Assembly: GCA_002746275.1 (NCBI GenBank)
Contig: NVWR01000004.1
Coordinates: 211,804 to 227,370, forward strand
Length of the DNA: 15,567 nt
Reading direction: 5' to 3'
Source of the DNA: Rhodobiaceae bacterium
GTDB taxonomy: Bacteria; Pseudomonadota; Alphaproteobacteria; Parvibaculales; Parvibaculaceae
The position numbers were made by a program, and so were the translations under genes. This document shows positions 7,858 to 15,521 of the stretch, piece by piece. The notes beneath the pieces are model-generated. The model was given only the letters and a program-made list of their open reading frames with translations, did no database searches and was not told where the DNA came from. Position 1 is the stretch's first letter. Each line of letters starts with the position of its first letter.

Positions 7858-9312
7858 ATGACGTTATTAGTCAGGAACATCAAGCCGTTCAACAAGTGGA
7901 GGAACGGCACTGAACCGCTTTTTTGGGCCTCCATAGCTATCCTTTCGGTAGCAACCATTTTAGTTCGTCACTACTTGGATCAGGCACCCGAGTATATGAC
8001 AGAACATTATTTGATGAAGTACCACGTGCGCCGCGTCGGTGAAAATCTGGTGAATATTCCCGTCTGGCGCTACTTCTTTCCCATAGTCGAGATTAAGGGA
8101 ACCTGGTCTACCACCGGGTTCATTCTGATCTACTACCTCGAAAAGGCCCTCGGCATCGTCGGGGCTTATTACTTGCTGGTCGTTTCCTCCACTTTCGCCG
8201 TTGCGTTCGCTGCACGCCATGTCTTCGGCTCACGTGCTGCAGCCTTCTCGGCTGCTGTGCTCTGGGCATTCTCTCCCTTCAACTACAGTGTTTATTTTTG
8301 GTCGGGCTCGAATAATGCCTACACAGTGGTGGCCTTTTTGTGCCTGGCGATCGGCTTCTACGCGCTATACATACGCCAACCAACGGCCTCTCGGTCTTTC
8401 TGGGCCGGGACGTTATTCCTAATCATGGCTGCCACGGCTTATGAGGTCTGGCTGAATTTTGTCGTTTACGTGGTGCTGGCTCTGCCATTGGTATACCTCT
8501 TCGCCCGTCGCTACGCAGATCCCGCTAGAACCCGGGCGCTACTTCAGGTGAGCTTTACGACGATCACCACCGGTGTCATCTACACCATCATACGTCTCTA
8601 CTTTCTTTCCTTTATGACACGTCGTGGCAGCGAGGCTCAGGTGATCCCGGTGCTTAAGGACTTCCCGCAGGCGTTTGACGACGTTGTGAACAATGCCTTC
8701 CTCTTTTTCTGGATGGGACCAGAAGCGGTCCTTCCAGACATCTTCGGCACGTCTTTGAAAATCCTATCCTCCGGCACCTTCTCTGCGCAGAGCGTCACAC
8801 ATGGCTATCTCAGCGGGGAACGCTGGCCAAACCTCGACTGGGTGGTGCAAAGCCACTACATGACGATGTGGCGCTTCTACGCTGGCATGCTCTTTGTCGT
8901 CTTCGCTTATCTCTGCTTTCGTCTGCTGCAGACAGCGTTACGCAGCGGTGACGTACGACGACTGATAGCCGGTCTGCTTTTGTTTGCTGTACTGCTGGGC
9001 TCGCCGACACACAACATTCTCCAATTTGTCCACTTCAACATTTGGGCCTACTATCCCTACAAGGCGGTCATTGGCATCCTTTTCACCTATGGACTGGTTG
9101 CCTTTGTAGTAGGCTTGCTGTACCGGCGGTTGGGGACACGGCTCCAGCGTATGGCCCTCCTGAGCGGAATAAGCCTCTATGCGGCTATGCTTTACGTGAC
9201 CGCACCGATCAGCCTTAACCGACACATCGAGTACATGTGGGGTGACATGGGGTTCTTCGGCCATGGCTACTATCCGGAACCGCTGGATAACCTCAACGAG
9301 ATGTTGCGATGA
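7858..9312 (+). CDS. Polytopic membrane protein, putative GT-C-type glycosyltransferase
   Basis: This 484-residue protein has a good AGGA ribosome binding site at 7849-7852, five bases before the ATG. A cytoplasmic basic N-terminus (about 23 residues) precedes a first helix (about 24-41), a long hydrophilic loop (42-85, including DQAPEYMTEHY and WRYFFP), and roughly nine further helices. The helix pair GIVGAYYLLVVSSTFAVAF / AAAFSAAVLWAFSPFNYSVYF resembles GT-C/GT39-like enzymes in which the first outer loop carries acidic catalytic residues. Here Glu and Asp in loop 1 are candidates only. If right, it would transfer a sugar from a polyprenyl-phosphate donor on the outer face of the inner membrane. 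It overlaps the next gene by ATGA. Assignment to a named family would need profile comparison; a flippase or polymerase subunit is the alternative. Confidence 0.55.
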   Translation: MTLLVRNIKPFNKWRNGTEPLFWASIAILSVATILVRHYLDQAPEYMTEHYLMKYHVRRVGENLVNIPVWRYFFPIVEIKGTWSTTGFILIYYLEKALGIVGAYYLLVVSSTFAVAFAARHVFGSRAAAFSAAVLWAFSPFNYSVYFWSGSNNAYTVVAFLCLAIGFYALYIRQPTASRSFWAGTLFLIMAATAYEVWLNFVVYVVLALPLVYLFARRYADPARTRALLQVSFTTITTGVIYTIIRLYFLSFMTRRGSEAQVIPVLKDFPQAFDDVVNNAFLFFWMGPEAVLPDIFGTSLKILSSGTFSAQSVTHGYLSGERWPNLDWVVQSHYMTMWRFYAGMLFVVFAYLCFRLLQTALRSGDVRRLIAGLLLFAVLLGSPTHNILQFVHFNIWAYYPYKAVIGILFTYGLVAFVVGLLYRRLGTRLQRMALLSGISLYAAMLYVTAPISLNRHIEYMWGDMGFFGHGYYPEPLDNLNEMLR

Positions 9313-10352
9313 AGGAAAGTCAGAGGAAGCAAGAGGCAGAGCCGGTGCTCCCGCGGAATAGGTTTTTCCTTCTGCGGCACGCCTCGCTCATTCTTCGGGG
9401 GCTCCTGGTTGCCACGATCGGTATCGTACTGGCCGAGACGGTGGATTGGTCGCTAGTAGGAAAGCACTTGAGCTGGGACCTGGTCTGGCTGGTAATCGAG
9501 CTTCAGGTTTTCTACGTCCTATCCAACCTCTTACTTGGGTTACGGCTTGTCTTGCTGGCTGGCTATTCCCCTCACAATTGGTGGGCGGGTTTCAAGGCTT
9601 ATAGCTTGTCTATCGGCCTCAACATTGTGCTTCCCGTGCGGCTGTCGGAGTTAGTCAAACCACTGTACCTAAAAATCCGTATGGGCACCCCTGTCAACCG
9701 GGGCTTTGCCGCCCTAATCATGGAACGTGTGATCGATCTTTTGGTGATCTCCTCCGCTACGCTGCTGGCTTTGAGCAGCTTCACCGACGTGATCGGCCAC
9801 GGAATCTGGGTCGGTGTTATTGTGGCAAGTATGGGATGCATGGTGATTGTGGTGACTCTACATCGCCCAGTCTTGGCCCTCATCAACAAGCTACCACTGA
9901 CCAGAGTCGTATCCTTCCTGGAACCTCTTATCCTACATATCGCCCAAATCTTTCGCAGCCCGCGCCTGTTAGGGACCGCCGCACTTGGACTAGCGGGTTG
10001 GACATCCTCCTATCTCGGCGTCCATTTTCTGATCAGCCTAGGGGGTAGTGTGGATGTAACGCTGACTGACACCCTCTTCATCTTCGTCCTAACCCTGGTC
10101 GGCGGCGCGGTGGCTATCCTGCCAGCCGGATTAGGGACCTATCAGGCGGCAGCTATTTTCGGATTGCAGTTCATCGGCTTCGGTTTCGAGGAAGCGCTAA
10201 CGCTCGCCGTTGCCATGCATATCCTCAGCCTGCTGTTTGAGATTCCATTTTCTGCCTGCGTCCTTCTGTACGAAGACATTTCATTGCGGGATTTTCGGAT
10301 TGAACGAGCCCCGCGAACCGGTATCGGTGAGGGAGGTTCGCATGAACTCTGA
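9309..10352 (+). CDS. LPG_synthase_TM (AglD/UPF0104-type) integral membrane protein
   Basis: The product has 347 residues and about eight transmembrane helices. Typical family features are a short basic N-terminus, an NIVLPVRLSELVKPLYL stretch after the second to third helix, an ALIMERVIDLLVI segment, and the glycine-rich FVLTLVGGAVAILPAGLGTYQ near the C-terminal third. These are hallmarks of the lysylphosphatidylglycerol synthase transmembrane domain family (PF03706). The family includes the MprF flippase domain and proteins next to glycosyltransferases in glycan loci. The expected role is movement or handling of a lipid-linked intermediate in the inner membrane; transport is inferred from MprF, not shown for this branch. 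Start and upstream stop overlap as ATGA. Its 3' end overlaps the deacetylase gene by 11 nt, so 7858-11781 is probably one coupled unit. Confidence 0.85.
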   Translation: MKESQRKQEAEPVLPRNRFFLLRHASLILRGLLVATIGIVLAETVDWSLVGKHLSWDLVWLVIELQVFYVLSNLLLGLRLVLLAGYSPHNWWAGFKAYSLSIGLNIVLPVRLSELVKPLYLKIRMGTPVNRGFAALIMERVIDLLVISSATLLALSSFTDVIGHGIWVGVIVASMGCMVIVVTLHRPVLALINKLPLTRVVSFLEPLILHIAQIFRSPRLLGTAALGLAGWTSSYLGVHFLISLGGSVDVTLTDTLFIFVLTLVGGAVAILPAGLGTYQAAAIFGLQFIGFGFEEALTLAVAMHILSLLFEIPFSACVLLYEDISLRDFRIERAPRTGIGEGGSHEL

Positions 10353-11781
10353 CAACACAGCATCGCCTCGGTCAACTCCGCTTAGGCTCAGGATTGATGA
10401 TGGACCGACGGGAGGGCTGCCAAGACCGGCTGCCCTCTATGCATTGGAGACCTTGGCGGTCACTGCGGGCTTGGCTGTTCGTGTGCTTGAAGAGGGCGAG
10501 GCTGATATCGTCTACGGTCCCGAGCCGCGCCAACTCGCGGCAAATGGTGTCTTCCTCCGTCGCCAGCCCATTCCAGCAAAAGCTTCTGAGGATGCAGCGG
10601 TGATTTGGCATGGAAAGCATGCCTTTCTCTATTTCGACGGTGCAGCTCCAGCCGCGCCGGCCCGCGAGGACGGTCGTCTCTATATCGATGCTGATATCGT
10701 ACTAGCCACTTTTCTCCTATTGTCTGGGGCATTGGAAGAAGGAGCCCAGAGTGACCGTCACGGTTGTCACCATGTTCTTGATCTGGCGCTGTACAAACTG
10801 GGCATGCTGCACCACGCGCCCGTCAATCACTATGCTGACCTTCTGCAAGGAGCGCTCGGCAAACCTTCCACAGACAAAACTCAGCATTATGTCGCGGCGT
10901 TGTCTCACGATGTGGACTATCCCGAGATCATCCGTTGGATCGAGATGGCGCGACTTACTTCCCAGCGTCGGGGGCGGGTTACGATGCGGGAGATGGGTAA
11001 TATATTAACCGGTCGCTCACACTTCTGGCAGTTCGGCGAATGGATGGAACTGGAACGTTCCCTCGGCTTCCGATCGGCTTTCTACTTCTGCGGTTATGCA
11101 GGTTCGCTACCCGGTTATGCTCTTCGAGCGCCCGATCCTTTCTACGACGTCGCCATGCCACAATTTCAACAAATGATGTCAGAAATGGCTGCGGACGGCT
11201 TCGAAGTTGGGTTGCATGCGAGCTACAATTCATGGTGCAACCCACAAATGCTAAGACGTGAAATTGATCGAGTCGAACAAGCTTCCGGGCGCAAAGTCGT
11301 TGGCAACCGGCACCACTACTGGCATAGGGGTGAGCAACCACTCTGGCGCACCGCACGGGTCCATGCTGAAGCAGGGCTCGTCTATGATGCATCGGCGGGC
11401 TTAGAGCGGAGGATCGGATTTCGCAATGGAATAAGCACCCCGTTCCACTATTACGATGCCGAGCGCGAACGTGCGAGTACAGTTCTACAACTACCGTCGT
11501 GCCTGATGGACAGTCAACTCTTTGACTATCGCGACCTAAGTTACTTCAACGATCCATGGAAGGAGGTTGATCAAGTCTTGAAGGAGCTACGGACCTATGG
11601 CGGTCTATTTCTGACCAATTTCCATAACCGCGTACTAAATCACACCTTCTTTCCTGGATGGAAAGAAGCGGCTACTCATCTATATAATACACTCGCAGCT
11701 GACAGCTCTTGTCAGGTCATGCTGCCAGAGGAGTACGCACGTCTCTGGCTACAGCGGGAAAAAAAATTGCGACTGGCATAA
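10342..11781 (+). CDS. Polysaccharide deacetylase-like (NodB-fold) protein
   Basis: The ATG at 10342 is chosen because a strong GGGAGG (10331-10336) lies five bases upstream; the frame is open further back, but only inside the preceding gene. The product has 479 residues. Residues about 1-150 form an N-terminal domain often seen in large deacetylases of exopolysaccharide loci. The catalytic part carries SHDVDY (188-193, metal-binding and general-base aspartates), FRSAFYFCGY, GFEVGLHASYNS (His292), RHHYW (His324/325) and a late TNFHNR stretch. The family removes N- or O-acetyl groups from amino-sugar polymers with a divalent metal. The usual HxxxH of NodB motif 2 reads H-A-S-Y-N here, so the second metal ligand differs from the textbook enzyme. 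No signal peptide is evident, which would place action on a cytoplasmic or inner-leaflet substrate. A run of eight A near the 3' end is discussed in findings. Confidence 0.85.
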   Translation: MNSDNTASPRSTPLRLRIDDGPTGGLPRPAALYALETLAVTAGLAVRVLEEGEADIVYGPEPRQLAANGVFLRRQPIPAKASEDAAVIWHGKHAFLYFDGAAPAAPAREDGRLYIDADIVLATFLLLSGALEEGAQSDRHGCHHVLDLALYKLGMLHHAPVNHYADLLQGALGKPSTDKTQHYVAALSHDVDYPEIIRWIEMARLTSQRRGRVTMREMGNILTGRSHFWQFGEWMELERSLGFRSAFYFCGYAGSLPGYALRAPDPFYDVAMPQFQQMMSEMAADGFEVGLHASYNSWCNPQMLRREIDRVEQASGRKVVGNRHHYWHRGEQPLWRTARVHAEAGLVYDASAGLERRIGFRNGISTPFHYYDAERERASTVLQLPSCLMDSQLFDYRDLSYFNDPWKEVDQVLKELRTYGGLFLTNFHNRVLNHTFFPGWKEAATHLYNTLAADSSCQVMLPEEYARLWLQREKKLRLA

Positions 11782-11945
11782 AGAACTATGTATGGGAATT
11801 GAACGAGAAACCCACTACGAACGGACAAAACGCTGAGACGCTTGACCGAGCATTTCCGGTAAATTTAGTGAGACCAATATGGCGCAGAGGTGGCAACTCA
11901 CAAGCACCGTTCCAACGCCTACCCTCCGCAAGTGCGAGAAAGTAA
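11766..11945 (+). other. Open -1 frame following the deacetylase A-run
   Basis: In the -1 frame relative to the deacetylase, reading continues from the A8 run (11759-11766) for 59 codons to TAA at 11943-11945, 6 bases before the next ATG. The phase of the run is A_AAA_AAA, a sequence type known to permit -1 slippage. I see no AGGGAG-type stimulator upstream and no strong hairpin directly downstream. The rest of the 170 bp gap holds no other gene or clear signal. This could be a chance open frame. Confidence 0.25.
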
Positions 11946-11951
11946 TATGTC

Positions 11952-12701
11952 ATGACAGACTCTCCGTTACGCTTCTTCCTGTTGATTGGCCAGTCCAACA
12001 TGTCGGGCCGTGGGGAGCTTGCTGATCTAGAACCTGAGGGGACAGATAATCAGGAGATATTCCAATTTCGGAGTGGCCGTTGGATCGAAGCTCAGGACCC
12101 TCTGCAAGATCCCAATGATCCAGTCTATGCAGTGAAAGCAGACAGCAATGGTGGTGTGGGCCCCGGCCTTTCGTTTGCCAAATCCATGCGGGAAGTTTTG
12201 GAAACACCTATTGGACTTCTTCTCTGCGCCAAAGGTGGCGGTGGGATTCGTACTTGGGCACGTGAAGGTGAGCTTCATAAGGCTATGCTTGACCGTTTGA
12301 GCCTGGCCATTAATCAAGGCCAGCTTATGGGTGTCCTTGTTCATGTCGGTGAAGGAGATTCAGATAGCGAAGAAAGTGCCGAGGATTGGAGTCCGCGCTT
12401 TAAATGTCTTGTGGAAGGAATCCGGCGTGATACCGATTGTCCGAACTTACCGTTTGTATTCTCTCAAGTTGGTTCAATCTCGCCGCAGCGTCGGTTGCGC
12501 CGCGAGCATGGTTATCGCGCTTTAGAACATCTTCGTCGCGTGCAGCAAAGTGTGAACCTGGAAAACGTTGCTATGGTTCCATCGGCGGACTTACCGTTCA
12601 AGTCAGACGGACTACACCTCTCTACCACCGGCCAGATTACATTAGGTCACCGCTTTGCCATGGCGATGCAGGAACTCCTGCCGGACCGTATCATTCGGTG
12701 A
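11952..12701 (+). CDS. SASA-type carbohydrate esterase (sialate O-acetylesterase domain)
   Basis: The 249-residue protein is essentially one SGNH-fold SASA domain (CE6/DUF303 group). The block I nucleophile is Ser15 in LLIGQSNMSGRG, a glycine-rich block II lies near KGGGGIRTW, and the catalytic pair is Asp219 and His222 in SDGLHLSTTG. The usual block III WHQGESD reads V-H-V-G-E-G-D (130-136), a visible departure. Relatives remove acetyl groups from sialic acid or xylan and similar sugars. There is no signal peptide, so the enzyme should act in the cytoplasm, for example on a nucleotide-sugar or lipid-linked precursor, unless export is by an unseen route. The ribosome binding site is weak. A 170 bp gap precedes it and about 250 bp follow before the chosen start of the SGNH gene, so it may have its own promoter. 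The family is sure and the substrate unknown. Confidence 0.88.
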   Translation: MTDSPLRFFLLIGQSNMSGRGELADLEPEGTDNQEIFQFRSGRWIEAQDPLQDPNDPVYAVKADSNGGVGPGLSFAKSMREVLETPIGLLLCAKGGGGIRTWAREGELHKAMLDRLSLAINQGQLMGVLVHVGEGDSDSEESAEDWSPRFKCLVEGIRRDTDCPNLPFVFSQVGSISPQRRLRREHGYRALEHLRRVQQSVNLENVAMVPSADLPFKSDGLHLSTTGQITLGHRFAMAMQELLPDRIIR

Positions 12702-12768
12702 GCGGTGCTGCTTCCTAACCCTCCGAACAAAGAGTGCATCTCAAAACAAATAATTTCTCAGTTTTAGG

Positions 12769-12824
12769 AGACGAGGACTACGTCTTTACAGCCATCGCAA
12801 GGGTACAGGCCTTAGCGAAAGACG
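12769..12824 (+). promoter_or_regulatory. Two mutually exclusive hairpins in the leader of the SGNH/MBOAT pair
   Basis: AGACG (12769-12773) can pair with CGTCT (12781-12785) across a 7-base loop. The same segment, extended to CGTCTTT (12781-12787), can instead pair with AAAGACG (12818-12824) across a 30-base loop. Both pairings are perfect but short. Competing stems are typical of attenuators and riboswitches, yet I recognise no known riboswitch consensus here and no T tract marks a terminator. No other feature was found in the 247 bp between the esterase stop and the chosen start at 12949. Confidence 0.2.
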
Positions 12825-12948
12825 GGCCGTAGACTTATAACAACGAATGCCCCAATATGGTTACGGTGGGATATCACCCGACCAGAAACTCGAAATGGCC
12901 GCGTGCGTTCTACTGTTGAGCGCCGCGAAAAACGGTGAAGATTATCCT

Positions 12949-14103
12949 ATGATCACTAAACTGTTCATGCGGAGTGCCTCTTCGGAACGATGCACATCGG
13001 TGGCAGGGGAATCTAGTCGACTTAATCATCTAAAGGTCATTGCATTCTATACTCTCCTCCCGCTTTTCCTCTTCGTCGGTGTGAGCGAAGCCCTTCTCAA
13101 TACCACGCCGGTCATTCGGTTTCTGAATACCTATCAGCCGGACCGCATAAAAGTCTCCCTCAACGTCCGCTCGGAAGCTCAGGTCCTGCGCCTTGTTTCG
13201 GAATCGAGGGCAGAGTTGCCGGGGATCGCCTTTATCGGATCAAGCTCAGTAGCCAACGGCATAGATGAAAAAGCAGTGGCTCAAGTTTGGGAGGAGATCG
13301 GCCTCTCGCAACGCCCGGTGAATCTTGGTATTACAGGACTTATGGCGAGCGAGTTAGCCATGCTCAGCCCCTATTTGTTGTCTGACGGATACGAGGCGGT
13401 CGTCTTTCTCTATAATAGTTTTTCATTTTCCGACGAATTGCAGGAATATGTCGTTTCTCGCGGACGGATGGACATCTTTCTGGAAATTGCGACTCGGCAC
13501 AATATTGAGCGGGCTATGGACCAATTGCCGGAAATGTTGATATCAGATCTCTTGTTCGTGTCTCGATACCGCCATTACCTAGGCAATCTAGTGAAGCGGG
13601 CCGGGCTCGGTCAGCTTGAACCACCAGAGCATCTGTATGACTACGCGACCGGACGTCGACCGGATGGTCGGCGAGCGCGCAACGGGGATAAATGGCCAGA
13701 CCTGCCAGCGGACTCCTGGCAACGACGAATCTACACTACCTCAGTGCAACAGGATGACACTATTGGCTATCGCGGCTTTGAGTATTTCCTTCGCGCTGCC
13801 GCAAATGCCGGGCTTAAAGTCATCGTCATGGCAGTACCTGAGCCCGAATTTTCTGCCTACACGGGCTTCAAGCGTGGACTAGACACGAAACGTGTCGATG
13901 TCAGGGTGGAACACCTTTCTCGCAAGTACAACGCAATCTTCATACCACACTCCACGGTAGGTCACTTGGAAGCGCGGGATGAACTGTTCCGTGATCCAGT
14001 ACACCTGAACGACACCGGACGGGATCTCTATTCGGATTACCTGGCGAAAATATTGGCTCCATTGATCGAAAACCCAACGGTGACGATGGACCGGCGAAAG
14101 TAG
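12949..14103 (+). CDS. Membrane-anchored SGNH-hydrolase-fold protein (DltD/AlgJ-like partner of MBOAT)
   Basis: From the ATG at 12949 the protein has 384 residues. A basic N-terminus precedes one membrane anchor (about 34-52, VIAFYTLLPLFLFVGVSEALL), then a large domain expected in the periplasm. SGNH landmarks are IGSSSVANGI (Ser98-100, nucleophile region), NLGITG, VVFLYNSFSF, and DPVHLND with Asp349 and His352, the DxxH of the catalytic triad as in DltD-type proteins. In known MBOAT systems such a protein takes the acyl group passed through the membrane and places it on the glycan; the 5 bp spacing to the MBOAT gene supports this. The start is uncertain. An ATG at 12847 would add 34 residues, but it directly follows an in-frame TAA and has no ribosome binding site, whereas a partial GGTGAAG lies 8 bases before 12949. 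Confidence 0.75.
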   Translation: MITKLFMRSASSERCTSVAGESSRLNHLKVIAFYTLLPLFLFVGVSEALLNTTPVIRFLNTYQPDRIKVSLNVRSEAQVLRLVSESRAELPGIAFIGSSSVANGIDEKAVAQVWEEIGLSQRPVNLGITGLMASELAMLSPYLLSDGYEAVVFLYNSFSFSDELQEYVVSRGRMDIFLEIATRHNIERAMDQLPEMLISDLLFVSRYRHYLGNLVKRAGLGQLEPPEHLYDYATGRRPDGRRARNGDKWPDLPADSWQRRIYTTSVQQDDTIGYRGFEYFLRAAANAGLKVIVMAVPEPEFSAYTGFKRGLDTKRVDVRVEHLSRKYNAIFIPHSTVGHLEARDELFRDPVHLNDTGRDLYSDYLAKILAPLIENPTVTMDRRK

Positions 14104-14108
14104 AAGGT

Positions 14109-15521
14109 ATGTTATTCAATTCCGCGTCCTTCCTCGTTTTCCTCTTCGTAATTCTCGTTGTCAGCGCCCTTCTTCGAGGGAATGCGCGCATGGTTTTCGT
14201 CATTCTGGCTAGCTATTTTTTCTATGGCGTAGGCGGCTGGCAGTTTGTCCCTCTTCTCCTGATGTCCACCCTGAACGATTTCTCAGTTGGCAAACAAATT
14301 TACAAAAACCGGGGCAATCGGGCAAAACAGCGCAGCTGGCTGATTGTTTCAATCGCTACCAACTTGGGGCTACTTGGCGTATTTAAGTATGCTGGCTTTT
14401 TTGCCACGGGTGCCAATCAGTTGGCGGCGGTCTTTGGTGGACCTGAGTTGCTTCCGGTCTTCCAGATCGCGTTGCCTGCCGGAATCAGCTTTTACACCTT
14501 CCAGAGCATGAGCTATTCGATTGATATCTATAGAAACAGGTTGGAGCCGGAACCGCTATTTCTGCGTTTCGTTTTTTTCGTCTCGTTTTTTCCTCAATTA
14601 CTGGCCGGCCCGATTGTCCGCGCTGCCGAGTTCCTACCTCAGATCAACAACGCCAAGTTTCTCGACAGACGTAATATTGCGCCCGCACTGGATCTACTAT
14701 TTCTGGGGTTTTTCAAGAAAGTCGTTATTGCGGACAACATCTCTCCCATCGTCGACAAAATCTATGCCCGCCCGGAAATTTACTCGGCGCCGGAGCTATG
14801 GATGGCGACGATCGGATTTTCCATCCAGATCTATTGCGACTTTTCCGGCTATAGCGACATAGCGCGCGGTTTGGCCCGATTGTTCGGTTATGACCTGCCA
14901 ATCAACTTCCGCACGCCCTATTTCAGTTCCGGCATCCGGGAATTCTGGCGTCGATGGCATATCACCCTGTCCTTCTTCCTGAGAGATTATGTTTACATCC
15001 CTCTGGGAGGAAGCCATCGCGGACGTTTTCGCAATCTGTGCAATTTGCTCGGGACATGGCTGCTGACTGGTTTGTGGCACGGCGCAGGCTGGAACTTCAT
15101 TCTCTGGGGACTACTCCATGGCCTCGCCATGGTTGCGGAGCGTATACTCGATTTCGTGGCTCCGAGATTGAAGGCATGGGTACCGCGCCCTGTCACGGTA
15201 GTACTAACGTTTTGTTTTGTTACCTTGGCTTGGGTGCCATTCCGTGCAGAGCAAACAGCGGATATTCTCATCATCTACTACGGTATGTTTTCTCCCGAGC
15301 AATGGACCATAGAGCTCCGGCAGGATTTACTTTTTTATCTGCCTATCCCGGCGGTGATTTTACTGAGTCTGCTTGTTCAAGTACTGAAACCCGCAGGTCG
15401 CGACAGCAACATCTTCGACCGACTGCCAATAGGAATTCGCCCGCTTGTCATAACTCTTGGCGCCTTGTTAATCGTCATCCTGTCAGGTGACACCCAGACT
15501 TTCATCTATTTCCGCTTCTGA
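14109..15521 (+). CDS. MBOAT-family O-acyltransferase (AlgI-like)
   Basis: This complete 470-residue polytopic membrane protein has the usual length for bacterial AlgI/PatA-like enzymes. Diagnostic segments are LPAGISFYTFQSMSYSIDIYR, FFPQLLAGPIVRAAEF, CDFSGYSDIARGLARLFGY, FWRRWHITLSFFLRDYVYIPLGG (His284) and LTGLWHGAGWNFILWGLLHG, where His324 matches the invariant MBOAT histidine. The family moves an acyl group, usually acetyl, from a cytoplasmic donor across the inner membrane for transfer to an extracytoplasmic polysaccharide. Pairing with the preceding SGNH protein (5 bp gap) mirrors AlgI with AlgJ/AlgX or DltB with DltD. The start has only a short AAGG immediately upstream, so translation may be coupled to the gene before it. 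The last 46 bases of the window after its TGA hold no recognisable feature. Confidence 0.95.
   Translation: MLFNSASFLVFLFVILVVSALLRGNARMVFVILASYFFYGVGGWQFVPLLLMSTLNDFSVGKQIYKNRGNRAKQRSWLIVSIATNLGLLGVFKYAGFFATGANQLAAVFGGPELLPVFQIALPAGISFYTFQSMSYSIDIYRNRLEPEPLFLRFVFFVSFFPQLLAGPIVRAAEFLPQINNAKFLDRRNIAPALDLLFLGFFKKVVIADNISPIVDKIYARPEIYSAPELWMATIGFSIQIYCDFSGYSDIARGLARLFGYDLPINFRTPYFSSGIREFWRRWHITLSFFLRDYVYIPLGGSHRGRFRNLCNLLGTWLLTGLWHGAGWNFILWGLLHGLAMVAERILDFVAPRLKAWVPRPVTVVLTFCFVTLAWVPFRAEQTADILIIYYGMFSPEQWTIELRQDLLFYLPIPAVILLSLLVQVLKPAGRDSNIFDRLPIGIRPLVITLGALLIVILSGDTQTFIYFRF

Noticed and set aside
10979..11392. A 137-codon minus-strand open frame opposite the deacetylase
   Set aside because: It is a shadow of a conserved catalytic region on the + strand, with low-complexity, Arg/His-rich translation.
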